Positions 6,608-14,663 of a stretch of 64,000 bases of DNA are shown here, one piece after another (within the stretch, counting starts at the first letter, position 1; each line of letters begins with the position of its first letter). The translations under genes were made by a program, and so were the position numbers. This DNA comes from an uncultured Collinsella sp. (GTDB lineage: Bacteria > Actinomycetota > Coriobacteriia > Coriobacteriales > Coriobacteriaceae). The DNA lies in NCBI GenBank assembly GCA_902495355.1, contig CABUWV010000011.1:6089-70088 (forward strand). The letters run 5' to 3'. Below the pieces are notes generated by a model. That model saw nothing but the letters and a program-made list of their open reading frames with translations, did no database searches and was not told the origin of the DNA.

Positions 6608-7168
6608 TCAGGTCGGAAGCATAAAAGCTCCCGACCTTTTTCTTTGTCTAGGGGTTTCGGCATCTCTCGTTCTTTGGGTACCTCGAGGCGGGCAATCAGA
6701 TAGATGCTTACGAGTATCATAGGGTCTTTTTACGTCGCGGTCGTGTCTCGTACTGGTGCGCCGCTCTTTGTGGGACGTGTCACTTTGCCATAGGTTGTCC
6801 GGCGGCGGGGCGCAGGTCGTTCCCCGTGGCGTCGCTCCTTTCGACGCTACGCTGCCTGGCCACTCGTTCCACTGGTGCTTTTTCATGTCGACGCAGCCGT
6901 TGTCTCGGAAGGCGACTCCTTCCTCCGTCAGTAGTGCTCGCTGGTCGGGGAAGTTTGGCGCGAGGCGTCCCGCGTGGTTGACGACGCGGTGGCAGGGATA
7001 ATCGCCGTAGCGATCCGCCTCGCTCAGCACCGCTCCGACCAGGCGAGAGTTTTTCTCCCTGCCGATGAGGCGCGCTATCTGACCGTACGAGGCGACGCAT
7101 CCCGCCGGAATCTCTGCCACGACGGAGAGAATCTCATAAACCAAATCTTCGTCCAGGACTTTTCCCAT
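6608..7168 (-). CDS. MGMT-like alkyltransferase domain protein with run-on C-terminus
   Basis: Residues 1-105 match the DNA-binding/active-site domain of O6-alkylguanine-DNA alkyltransferases and alkyltransferase-like proteins. There is a helix-turn-helix (VASYGQIARLIG) and the motif YPCHRVV with the alkyl-acceptor Cys59 retained, so it is not an ATL protein with Trp at that site. Families of this size end near residue 105, here around KKHQWNEW. The next 80 codons are low-complexity, rich in Arg, Thr and Pro, and end only inside the tRNA-side terminator region, so the original stop has probably been lost. Start 7168 is preceded by GGGAGCG. The role would be repair or recognition of O6-alkylguanine. 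Confidence 0.75.
   Translation of the reverse strand: MGKVLDEDLVYEILSVVAEIPAGCVASYGQIARLIGREKNSRLVGAVLSEADRYGDYPCHRVVNHAGRLAPNFPDQRALLTEEGVAFRDNGCVDMKKHQWNEWPGSVASKGATPRGTTCAPPPDNLWQSDTSHKERRTSTRHDRDVKRPYDTRKHLSDCPPRGTQRTRDAETPRQRKRSGAFMLPT
6610..6641 (+). terminator. Terminator belonging to the tRNA fragment
   Basis: AGGTCGG (6610-6616) pairs with CCGACCT (6631-6637), extended by AGC/GCT, and is followed by a T-run. It lies ten bases after the tRNA CCA, as for a native tRNA transcription unit. Confidence 0.8.
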
Positions 7169-7342
7169 CGTATCGCTCCCGTGTTCGCTTTTGCCTTCGG
7201 GGGCGCGGCGCCGATCACCCGTACTGCGATTTTCGCAGCTCCCCTTACCGAAGCATCGAGGGAAAGCGCGTGCGTGTCAAGGTTGTCTAGTCCAGTTGCT
7301 GGCTCGATGCCTCGAGATGTTCGCCTCAAGTGCGACCTGCCC

Positions 7343-7849
7343 CTATTGGAAAAGGATGCCGAAGATGTATTTGGTGATGGCGGAGCGGCGGATGACCCCC
7401 ACGAGTTTGCCCTCGTCATCAACCACAGGAAGCTTCTTGAACTTCTTCTTCGCCAGCAGCGCGGCGACGCGGGCGATGCTCTGCTCGGGACGGGCACACA
7501 CTACCTGGCGCGTCGCGAAATCCATGACGCAGCGATCCTTCAGGTCTTCGATGCGCTGCTCAAGGCTCTGATCGTCGAAGTACAGCATGGACGCGTCGCC
7601 GCCCGTGAAGATGGTGTGAGCGCGATGCTGCGCGATGGCTCCCATGACATCGCCGTCGGAGATGAACCCGACCACCTGGTTGCGCTCATCGATTACGGGC
7701 ATGCTGCTCACCTCGTTTTCGGCGAGCATGCGCACCACGTCGGAAATCGTGCAATCCTGCGTGCAGGTGAACGGCTCTTCAATCATGATGCTCGAAACGG
7801 GCGTCCCCTCGAGCTCGAGCGGGATGCGCTCGGACAGAATCTCGGACAT
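7343..7849 (-). CDS. Two-CBS-domain protein
   Basis: A 168-residue soluble protein built almost entirely of a CBS pair (about residues 15-75 and 100-160). Recognisable pieces are SSIMIEEPFTC, VSSMPVIDERNQVVGFISDG, FKKLPVVDDEGKLVGVI and a C-terminal helix. CBS pairs bind adenine nucleotides and gate attached or partner proteins. The start lies three bases after the stop of the upstream DHA2 transporter gene, so the two are co-transcribed and probably translationally coupled. A regulatory link to that transporter is plausible but not shown by sequence. Confidence 0.88.
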   Translation of the reverse strand: MSEILSERIPLELEGTPVSSIMIEEPFTCTQDCTISDVVRMLAENEVSSMPVIDERNQVVGFISDGDVMGAIAQHRAHTIFTGGDASMLYFDDQSLEQRIEDLKDRCVMDFATRQVVCARPEQSIARVAALLAKKKFKKLPVVDDEGKLVGVIRRSAITKYIFGILFQ

Positions 7850-7852
7850 CGC

Positions 7853-9292
7853 TTATGCCTCCTTCGTTTTCGGTGCGGTTTTCTTGGTGCGCACGCTGAA
7901 TATGGCGCAGATAAGGGAAACGAGGCCGATTGCCGCGCACACCTTGTAAGCGACGCCCGCGCCCACGGCGGTGGCTACTTGGATGCTCGCATCGACGCCG
8001 GCCGACGCGGTGACGCTTGTCATGACCGTGATGATGAGCGCCGTGCACAAACCGCCGGCGACCTGGCGGCCGGTGTTCGCGATGGCGTTGCCGTGGGCGA
8101 TCATGTCATTTTTCAAGGCATTGACACCCCATGTGTTCACCGGCATGTTCGCGAGCGACTGGCCGGCGGACTGCAGCATGCAGAACAGCGCAACCACCAA
8201 GATGGGCGTGTTTACCGTCGAAAGCGAGAGCAGGAACAGGGCGCCGGTCATGAGGGCCAGGCCGACGATCGAGATGGCACGCGGACCGAACTTGTCGAAC
8301 ACCACGCCGGAGATAGGGCTGATGATGATGCCCACCGCCGCGGCGGGAAGCATGGCCATGCCGGTTTCGAAGGCCGAAGCGCCAAGCGAGGTTTGCAGCA
8401 GCAACGGCAACAGCGTGTTGGTGACCAGGCATGCGGCGTTGATGAGCGTGACGATGATGGCGGCCACGCGGAACTCGCGCGTCTTGAGCGTGCCCAGTTG
8501 AAGCAGCGGGTCCTCGATTTTGCCCTGGCGTACGACGAACAGCACCAAGCACACGACACCCGCGACGATCGAGCCGAGCACCACGGGGTTGCCCCAACCC
8601 ATCGACGAGGCGCTCGAGAACCCGTAGAGAAGTCCGCCGAAGGCGATGGTGGAGAGGACGACCGAGGGCAGGTCGAGCTTGGGGTTCTTCAGCTCGCCCA
8701 CGTTTTTCAGCATGAACACGCCCAGCACCAGCACGAGAATTGCGAGGGGGACGATGGCGCCGATCATGGTGCGCCAGCCGTACGTGTCGATCACCGCACC
8801 GCCTACGACGGGGCCGACCGCGGGACCCGCCGACATGACGATGCCCGCCATGCCCATAGCCGTTCCTCGTTTCTCGACGGGGAACACCAGCATGGGAACC
8901 ACCGAGACAAGCGGCATGAGCACGCCTGAGCCCGCCGCTTGCAACACGCGACCGATGATGAGGAACAGGAAATCAGGGGCTGCGGCGCACAGCAGCGTGC
9001 CCAGCGCGAACACCAGCGTCGCCCCGAAGAATAGCGCGCGGGTGCTGAACTTGTCGATAAGGAACGCCGAAACGGGGACCATGATGCCGCTCACCAGCGG
9101 GTATATGGACATGATCCACTGGGCAGTCGAGGCATCGATGGCGAAATCGGACATGATGACCGGCAGCGCAGGCGACATCACCGTTTGGTTCAGTAGCGCC
9201 AAGAAGGCACCCAGGACGACGACCGCGACGATGCGGATCTGGGTACCGGTAATGCGCCCATTGGCGGGCGCGACCGTACAATTATCAGACAT
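7853..9292 (-). CDS. MFS drug exporter, DHA2 (14-TM) family
   Basis: A 479-residue inner-membrane proton antiporter of the EmrB/QacA group. About 14 hydrophobic segments are visible. The helix-1 signature is LGAFLALLNQTVMSPALP, and the motif C-like GPAVGPVVGGAVIDTYGWR lies around residues 150-170. Such proteins export lipophilic drugs or bile-type compounds; the substrate cannot be read from sequence. The ATG at 9292 is preceded by GGAAG. It heads an operon with the CBS protein. A strong promoter lies at 9500-9528, leaving a leader of about 200 nt with a short ORF and a GGCCCC/GGGGCC hairpin. Confidence 0.92.
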   Translation of the reverse strand: MSDNCTVAPANGRITGTQIRIVAVVVLGAFLALLNQTVMSPALPVIMSDFAIDASTAQWIMSIYPLVSGIMVPVSAFLIDKFSTRALFFGATLVFALGTLLCAAAPDFLFLIIGRVLQAAGSGVLMPLVSVVPMLVFPVEKRGTAMGMAGIVMSAGPAVGPVVGGAVIDTYGWRTMIGAIVPLAILVLVLGVFMLKNVGELKNPKLDLPSVVLSTIAFGGLLYGFSSASSMGWGNPVVLGSIVAGVVCLVLFVVRQGKIEDPLLQLGTLKTREFRVAAIIVTLINAACLVTNTLLPLLLQTSLGASAFETGMAMLPAAAVGIIISPISGVVFDKFGPRAISIVGLALMTGALFLLSLSTVNTPILVVALFCMLQSAGQSLANMPVNTWGVNALKNDMIAHGNAIANTGRQVAGGLCTALIITVMTSVTASAGVDASIQVATAVGAGVAYKVCAAIGLVSLICAIFSVRTKKTAPKTKEA

Positions 9293-9374
9293 AAGCTTCC
9301 TTCGTATCTATTCGATTCTTCGCCGAAGGCGCGCCGGCCCACGGGCGAAATAACATGCACGTGCTATGCGTGCA

Positions 9375-9488
9375 TCAGATACGACAGGAAGAAAGCGGCT
9401 GCTCAGAGCGCACTTGGGGAACAACAGAAGAGGCCCCGTATACCAGGGGCCGCCGAATTGCGATGTATGCTTTGGTCAAATCCTTCAT
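9375..9488 (-). CDS. Possible 37-residue leader peptide of the exporter operon
   Basis: A 37-codon ORF begins at the ATG 9486-9488 and ends 82 bases before the exporter start. The -10 element is only 11 bases upstream, so its mRNA would be almost leaderless. The codons for RPLVYGA span a GGCCCC...GGGGCC hairpin (9433-9438/9447-9452), which is followed on the minus strand by a pyrimidine-rich stretch. This is the layout of ribosome-mediated attenuation before drug-resistance genes. There is no homology support, and its coding status is uncertain. Confidence 0.35.
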   Translation of the reverse strand: MKDLTKAYIAIRRPLVYGASSVVPQVRSEQPLSSCRI

Positions 9489-9499
9489 AGCGGGGAGGT

Positions 9500-9528
9500 A
9501 TTCTAGCAGCCGTCTTCGCCCCTTTCAA
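9500..9528 (-). promoter_or_regulatory. Promoter of the exporter-CBS operon
   Basis: On the minus strand TTGAAA (9523-9528), a 17-bp spacer and TAGAAT (9500-9505) form a near-consensus sigma-70 promoter. Confidence 0.7.
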
Positions 9529-9812
9529 GGGATGTAACCCAGACGTTGATTTTCTTCACCGAGGCGCCATCGTTGACGGGTGGCGTGCTTCTCTATCGCC
9601 ACACCGCGGGGCGAGGGAACGCCGCGGCGAGCTTGTACATCGGCTATGTGTGCAGCTGCGAGCGTGTCGCCGGCGCGCGCTGGGCGCCAGTCCGATCCGG
9701 CCGACTCTTGCCGACGGTCGGTCGCCGTCCTCCTCCATCTCCGCCTGCTCTGTTTTTGCTCGGCTCCCTTGTCGTATCATGGACGGACGAGAATTGAGCG
9801 AAGGCGGTACGT

Positions 9813-10155
9813 ATGAACATCCCAGATATTCGGCACGAAGAAAAGCTTCGATACTAAGAAGGCGCAGCGCTATTTCAAGGAACGTCGTGTGAAGTTCCAG
9901 TTCATCGACTTGAAGGAAAAGGGGATGAGCAAAGGCGAGCTCGAAAGCGTGGCGCGCGCCGTCGGCGGGATCGACGCTGTGATCGATCCAAAGGCGAAAG
10001 ATGCCGACACGGTTGCGCTCGTACAGTATCTTGCTGCCGACCAGAAGTTCGAAAAGGTGCTCGATAACCAGCAGATTCTTCGTGAGCCCATCGTTCGCAA
10101 CGGCCGCTAGGCAACCGTTGGCTACGAGCCTGACGTGTGGAAGGGCTGGGAATAA
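9813..10155 (+). pseudogene. ArsC/Spx-family protein, two inactivating lesions
   Basis: The reading frame from IFGTKKSFDTKKAQRYFKER to the C-terminus GYEPDVWKGWE is a complete arsenate reductase-like (ArsC/YffB/Spx) thioredoxin fold of about 113 residues. It is broken twice. After the ATG at 9813 one extra C in the CCC at 9821-9823 throws MNI out of frame with the body. At 10108-10110 a TAG stands where the frame continues with ATVGYEPDVW, one change from CAG. The usual catalytic Cys near residue 10-12 is Ser/Phe (KKSF), as in some family members of unknown function. The extra base is in a short C-run, so a sequencing error is possible for the first lesion. Confidence 0.75.
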
Positions 10156-10159
10156 AGTG

Positions 10160-10201
10160 AAGCGCCCACGCCCGTGGTTTTATCCACGGACGCGGGCGCT
10201 T
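10160..10201 (+). terminator. Hairpin after the ArsC-family pseudogene
   Basis: AAGCGCCC and CGC/CCGTGG arms (10160-10178) pair with CCACGG-ACGC-GGGCGCTT (10184-10201) over a TTTTA loop. The T-run is short. Confidence 0.6.
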
Positions 10202-10327
10202 GCGTAAGACGTCTCTTGTCGTTTGAGTGGAGCGCCCCGGCGGCGCTGAACAACGCGCCCCGGTGACGTGGCTCGGGGCTCTTTGTGCCGCGCATCTATG
10301 AGAGGAGATATTTGATGCGCATGGGCG

Positions 10328-12106
10328 CTACTCCATGTAGCCACCCTGAATGGCGGAAACTGCATGCTCGGTAAAGAACTTGAGCGTGCCGGAGGTATAG
10401 CGATTAGCCTTGGGCTTCCAAGCGGCTCGGCGCTCGGCCAGGACGGCATCGATCTCGGCCGGCTCCATCTCCTTGCCGGCGATGCCCACAATAGACAGCG
10501 AGCGCTCGGGGATGTTGATCTGGATAAGGTCGCCCTCCTCGATCAGGGCAATCGGGCCGCCCACGGCAGCCTCGGGCGAAACGTGACCGATAGCCGGGCC
10601 CTTGGAGGCGCCGGAGAAGCGGCCATCGGTGATAAGGGCAATGCTCGCACCCAGCTCGGGATCGCTGGCGATAGCCTCGGTGGTGTAGAACATCTCGGGC
10701 ATACCGGAACCCTTGGGACCCTCATAGCGAATGATAACGGCATCGCCGGGCTTGACCTCGTGCGTCAGGACGGCGTGGATGGCGTCCTCCTCGCAATCGA
10801 ACGGACGGGCCTTAAGCGTGGCCTGGAACATCTCGCGCGGAACAACCGTGTGCTTGACGACGGCGCCCTCGGGGGCAAGGTTGCCGTGGAGGATGGCGAT
10901 GGAGCCGTCGGTACCAAAAGCCTGGTCAAACGGGCGAATGATGTCCTCGCGCTTGAGGTTCCATTTCTCCAAGTAGCGGCCGCACTTCTCGTAGTAGCCG
11001 TTGTTCTTAAGGTCCTCGAGGTTTTCGCCGAGAGTCTTGCCGGTGACGGTCATGACGTCGAGGTGGAGCATCGACTTGATCTCCTCCATGATGCGCGGCA
11101 CGCCACCCGCATAGTAGAAGAACTGCGCCGGCCACTCACCTGCGGGACGAACGTTGAGCAGGTAGTGGGCACCACGGTGCAGACGGTCGAAGTCGTCGGC
11201 GGACATCTCGATGCCAAACTCGCGGGCGATCGCGGGAATGTGCAGCAGCGAGTTGGTGGAACCGGAGATGGCGCCGTGGACCATGATGAGATTCTCGAAG
11301 GACTCCTTGGTCACGATGTCGCGGGGGCACAGGTTGTGCTCGGAGAGCCACACGGACTGACGGCCAGCCTCGCGCGCAAACTCACGCAGATCGGAGCTGG
11401 TTGCGGGCAGCAGAGCCGTGCCGGGGAGCATAAGGCCCAGGGCCTCGGCGGTAACCTGCATGGTCGAGGCGGTACCCATAAAGGAGCAGGCGCCGCAGCT
11501 GGGGCATGCGTTGTGCTTGGCAAACTCGAGCTCCTCGCGGGAAATCTCGCCGCGCTCATAGCGGGCCGAGATGGCGCCGAGCTGCTCCAGGGTCAGCAGG
11601 TCGGGACCGGCATCCATGACACCGCCGGTAACGACGATGGAGGGGATGTTGATGCGGCCCATGGCCATGAGGTTCGCAGGCAGACCCTTATCGCAGCTGG
11701 CGACAAAGACGCCGGCGTCGAATGGAGTGGCCTTGGCATGAATCTCGATCATGTTGGCGATCATGTCGCGGCTGGGCAGCGAGTAGTTGATGCCGTCGTG
11801 GCCCTGGGCCTCACCGTCGCAAATGTCGGTGCAGAAGTAACGAGCACCGTGACCGCCAGCCTCGGCAACGCCAGCACGGACCTCCTCGACCAGATCAAAC
11901 AGGCCGGCAGAACCCGGGTGCGAGTCGCCGAACGTCGACTCGATAATGACCTGCGGCTTGTCCAGATCCTCGATGGACCAGCCAGAGCCCAGGCGCAGCG
12001 GGTCCATCTCGGGGCTGATGGTGCGGAACTTGCCAGAACGCGGCTGCAGCTTGGCAACCAGGTCGGCGGCCTCCTGCTGAATCTGTGCTTTGGTTTTCTC
12101 GTCCAT
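10328..12106 (-). CDS. IlvD/Edd-family sugar-acid dehydratase
   Basis: A 592-residue Fe-S dehydratase of the dihydroxyacid/6-phosphogluconate dehydratase superfamily. Cluster-ligand and active-site regions are seen in SCDKGLPANLMAMG (about 137), CPSCGACSFMGTASTMQ (about 200) and TDGRFSGASKGPAIGHVSPE near the C-terminus. The partner is a GntP permease 109 bp upstream and the regulator a divergent FadR-type protein. This points to dehydration of an imported aldonate (for example gluconate, galactonate or xylonate) to a 2-keto-3-deoxy acid rather than branched-chain amino acid synthesis. Start 12106 is preceded by AGGAGA. The exact substrate is unresolved. Confidence 0.85.
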   Translation of the reverse strand: MDEKTKAQIQQEAADLVAKLQPRSGKFRTISPEMDPLRLGSGWSIEDLDKPQVIIESTFGDSHPGSAGLFDLVEEVRAGVAEAGGHGARYFCTDICDGEAQGHDGINYSLPSRDMIANMIEIHAKATPFDAGVFVASCDKGLPANLMAMGRINIPSIVVTGGVMDAGPDLLTLEQLGAISARYERGEISREELEFAKHNACPSCGACSFMGTASTMQVTAEALGLMLPGTALLPATSSDLREFAREAGRQSVWLSEHNLCPRDIVTKESFENLIMVHGAISGSTNSLLHIPAIAREFGIEMSADDFDRLHRGAHYLLNVRPAGEWPAQFFYYAGGVPRIMEEIKSMLHLDVMTVTGKTLGENLEDLKNNGYYEKCGRYLEKWNLKREDIIRPFDQAFGTDGSIAILHGNLAPEGAVVKHTVVPREMFQATLKARPFDCEEDAIHAVLTHEVKPGDAVIIRYEGPKGSGMPEMFYTTEAIASDPELGASIALITDGRFSGASKGPAIGHVSPEAAVGGPIALIEEGDLIQINIPERSLSIVGIAGKEMEPAEIDAVLAERRAAWKPKANRYTSGTLKFFTEHAVSAIQGGYME

Positions 12107-12214
12107 GATGTTCTCCTCTTTTGGTTTGAACGGTTGTACCAATCGTTGGTTAATGAATCAGGTGAAAATGGGTACCGAGCGATGCACTCGGTGAAAGATG
12201 CTTAGCTACGCGAA

Positions 12215-13576
12215 CTAGGCGAAGAACGAAATCACCAGGGCGCAGGCAAGACCCGAAAGGCCGATGAGCGTCTCCATAACGGTCCAGGACTTGAGGGTGG
12301 TCTTCTCGTCAATCTCCAGGAACGAGGAGCACATCCAAAAACCGGCATCGTTGACGTGCGAGAGGGCCGTGGCACCGCCGCAGATAGCAAGACAGATAGC
12401 GGCACGCATGAGCACCGAGGCTCCTGCAACCGCGGGCATGGCGGCCATAATGCCCGATGCCATGGTCATAGCGACGATGGAGCTGCCGACAGAGGCACGC
12501 ACCATGACGGCAATCAAAAAGGCAACGACCACCAAAGGCAGCGGAGAAGCCTCGAGCATGGGGCCAATAACCTGACCTAGGCCGCAGTCCTGCAGCATCC
12601 AACGCATGACGCCACCGCAAGCGATAACCAGCAAGATCATGCCGACGGGCTTAAGAGAGCGGTCGAGCAAGGCCTTGAGCTCGGCGCCGGAGTAGCCGCG
12701 GCGCGCGCCCAGCAGATACATCGCGACGAGCGTGGCAAGCGTCAAGGCGACGAACGGCTTGCCCAGGAAGGCGAGAATCGAAGCGAGCTCGGCGGGCATG
12801 GGGATATAAGAGGACAGCGTGCCCAGCAAAATCAAACAAAGCGGCGTGAGCACGATGGCAAGCACCATGCCAAAGGAGGGAAGCTCCTTTTCGTCGCTCG
12901 CGCCCTCGGCAGAGGTAAAGTGCTCCGGAACATCGGTAAAGATGCGACCGCCCACGTTGCGACCCCAGATGACGCCGGCGATCGCCATGGCGATGAAGGC
13001 GGTAGGGATACCGACGAGAATCATGGTGCCCAGGTCGACACCGAGCGTGCCGGCGACCAGAACCGAACCGGCCGATGGCGGCACAAACGCATAGCCAGCG
13101 GCAAGTCCTGCGAGCAGCGCGATGCCGTAGTAGAGCGTCGACTTCTTGGTCTGCGACGCCACGCTAAAGGCAAGCGGGATCAAAACGACCACGCCGGCCT
13201 CAAAGAACACCGTAGTGCCGATGACCAGACCGGTAATACCCAGTGCCCAGCTAGAGTGACCCTGCCCAAAGGTATCGATGAAGGTCTGGGCAATCTTCTT
13301 GGCGCCGCCGCTCTCTTCAAGAATCTGGCCAAACATCGAGCCCAGGCCAATGAGCAGGGCGATGTTTTGCAGCGTGGCGCCCACGCCCTTGGTGACAGTG
13401 TCCGCCACCAGGTCGAGCGGCATACCGGCGCCGATGCCGATCGCGAGCGCCGAGACCATCATCGAAAGCACGGGGTGCAGCTTGAACTTGATGATGAGCG
13501 CAAGCAGCAGCGCGATGCCCACGATGGCGGCGATGACCAGCCTGGTGGGATCAGCCATAAACGTTGGGTCTGACAT
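12215..13576 (-). CDS. GntP-family gluconate/aldonate:H+ symporter
   Basis: A 453-residue inner-membrane permease with about 12-14 hydrophobic segments. GntP hallmarks include LGSMFGQILEESGGAKKIA, TVFFEAGVVVLIPLAFSVA and VNDAGFWM in the C-terminal half. The ATG at 13576 follows GGAGGAAAG. It is the first gene of the unit with the IlvD/Edd dehydratase and is divergent from the FadR-type regulator. The intergenic region carries repeated CATCAGAC/GTCTGATG sites, probably that regulator's operators. It would import gluconate or a related sugar acid with protons. Confidence 0.93.
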   Translation of the reverse strand: MSDPTFMADPTRLVIAAIVGIALLLALIIKFKLHPVLSMMVSALAIGIGAGMPLDLVADTVTKGVGATLQNIALLIGLGSMFGQILEESGGAKKIAQTFIDTFGQGHSSWALGITGLVIGTTVFFEAGVVVLIPLAFSVASQTKKSTLYYGIALLAGLAAGYAFVPPSAGSVLVAGTLGVDLGTMILVGIPTAFIAMAIAGVIWGRNVGGRIFTDVPEHFTSAEGASDEKELPSFGMVLAIVLTPLCLILLGTLSSYIPMPAELASILAFLGKPFVALTLATLVAMYLLGARRGYSGAELKALLDRSLKPVGMILLVIACGGVMRWMLQDCGLGQVIGPMLEASPLPLVVVAFLIAVMVRASVGSSIVAMTMASGIMAAMPAVAGASVLMRAAICLAICGGATALSHVNDAGFWMCSSFLEIDEKTTLKSWTVMETLIGLSGLACALVISFFA

Positions 13577-13589
13577 CTTTCCTCCAATT

Positions 13590-13683
13590 CATCAGACCTT
13601 TTGAATTCGTCTGATGACTATAGCGTGTTTTGGAAAGGTCTGATGTTTCATTTTGAAATTTGTTCGAAATACATCTGATGTAT
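13590..13683. promoter_or_regulatory. Repeated TCTGATG operator sites in a divergent promoter
   Basis: CATCAGAC (13590-13597) and GTCTGATG (13609-13616) form an inverted pair. A direct GGTCTGATG follows at 13637-13645 and a near-palindrome ATACATCTGATGTAT at 13669-13683. They lie between the GntP gene and the FadR-type gene and are the obvious candidate sites for the latter. Confidence 0.6.
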
Positions 13684-13810
13684 TTGGTAAACGGTCGTAT
13701 TTGCGCTGCGAACGGTATATCTAAGCCGCCCGACTCAAATCCAGCGGCCAATATCGCATCCGTGGTGCGCTAAAATAGCTCAGATGAATTTTGTAATGAA
13801 AGGTATAGCT

Positions 13811-14503
13811 ATGGCCCGCGCCGAATCGGGACTCCCCGAGCAAATATCGGAGAAAATCATTCAATTGATTCTGGATGAACACCTTGAGCAAGGCGATCGC
13901 CTACCTAAGGAAACCGTGCTGGTCGAGCGCTTGGGCGCCGGCAGGAGCACCGTGCGCGAGGCCATGAAGTTGCTGCAGTCGCGCAATATCGTGCGCATTA
14001 AGCAGGGTTCGGGCACCTATGTGGCGTCAAACCCCGGCGTTGCCGACGACCCGCTGGGCTTTACCTTTATCGACGACAAGCAGCGTCTGGCGCGCGACCT
14101 ACTCGAGGTGCGCTTTATGATCGAGCCGCAGATGGCACGCATGGCGGCCGAGCACGCAACCAACGATCAGGTCGTCTGTATCGAAGAGCTCTGCGATGAA
14201 TCCGAGCGCCTGGCCGAGGCCGGTAAGGATTACTCCGCCGCCGACACCGCGTTCCACAATGCCATTGCCGAGAGCTCCGGAAACCTCGTCGTTCCCCGCC
14301 TGATGGGCGTGCTCAAGGCATCCGTCCCCCTCTTTATCGACGTGACTGGCAAAAAGCTCGTCGAGGAAACTATCCGCACGCACCGCGATGTGGCCGACGC
14401 CATCGCCTCGCGCAATCCCACCGCCGCGCACGACGCGATGTACCTGCATCTGGTGTACAACCGCAACATGATCGCAGAGGGAGCGCAGGAACAGAGCAAA
14501 TAG
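13811..14503 (+). CDS. FadR-type GntR regulator
   Basis: A 230-residue regulator. The winged helix-turn-helix spans about residues 8-75 (EQISEKIIQLILDEHLEQ, then GAGRSTVREAMKLLQSRN), followed by an FCD domain with likely metal or ligand His residues (AEHATND, TAFHNAIAES, THRDV, YLHLVYN). I prefer the ATG at 13811, preceded by GAAAGGT, over the upstream ATG at 13784. It is divergent from the GntP/dehydratase unit and faces a field of TCTGATG repeats, which suggests autoregulation and repression of sugar-acid uptake until the ligand is present. Confidence 0.9.
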   Translation: MARAESGLPEQISEKIIQLILDEHLEQGDRLPKETVLVERLGAGRSTVREAMKLLQSRNIVRIKQGSGTYVASNPGVADDPLGFTFIDDKQRLARDLLEVRFMIEPQMARMAAEHATNDQVVCIEELCDESERLAEAGKDYSAADTAFHNAIAESSGNLVVPRLMGVLKASVPLFIDVTGKKLVEETIRTHRDVADAIASRNPTAAHDAMYLHLVYNRNMIAEGAQEQSK

Positions 14504-14544
14504 ACGTCCGCACGGCAAGGGCGAGACCACCGTTTACCTTTTAA

Positions 14545-14560
14545 AAGTGAACGTTCACCT
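14545..14560. promoter_or_regulatory. AGGTGAACGTTCACCT-type operator before the DhuD/DhuI pair
   Basis: AAGTGAACGTTCACCT matches the consensus palindrome at 15 of 16 positions. A TATACT at 14601-14606 is the likely -10 of the following unit. Confidence 0.65.
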
Positions 14561-14663
14561 GTTTTTAGGAGAATCTGTCTTTTAATTCCCCCTCTTCTCC
14601 TATACTGACCTTGTATGAAAAGCAAGACTTATATAGATGAACGTTTCTTTTGAAAGGATCGCT

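Noticed and set aside
6974..8929. Long plus-strand ORF of 651 codons
   Set aside because: It lies antisense to the MFS and CBS genes; its product is rich in His, Arg, Asp and Gly without any domain, as expected from the reverse strand of high-GC coding DNA.
9546..9812. Small plus-strand ORFs before the ArsC-family pseudogene
   Set aside because: Overlapping frames with no ribosome sites and no protein-like features.
10364..12205. Plus-strand ORF of 613 codons
   Set aside because: It mirrors the IlvD/Edd dehydratase gene, has no ribosome site and gives a composition typical of antisense frames.
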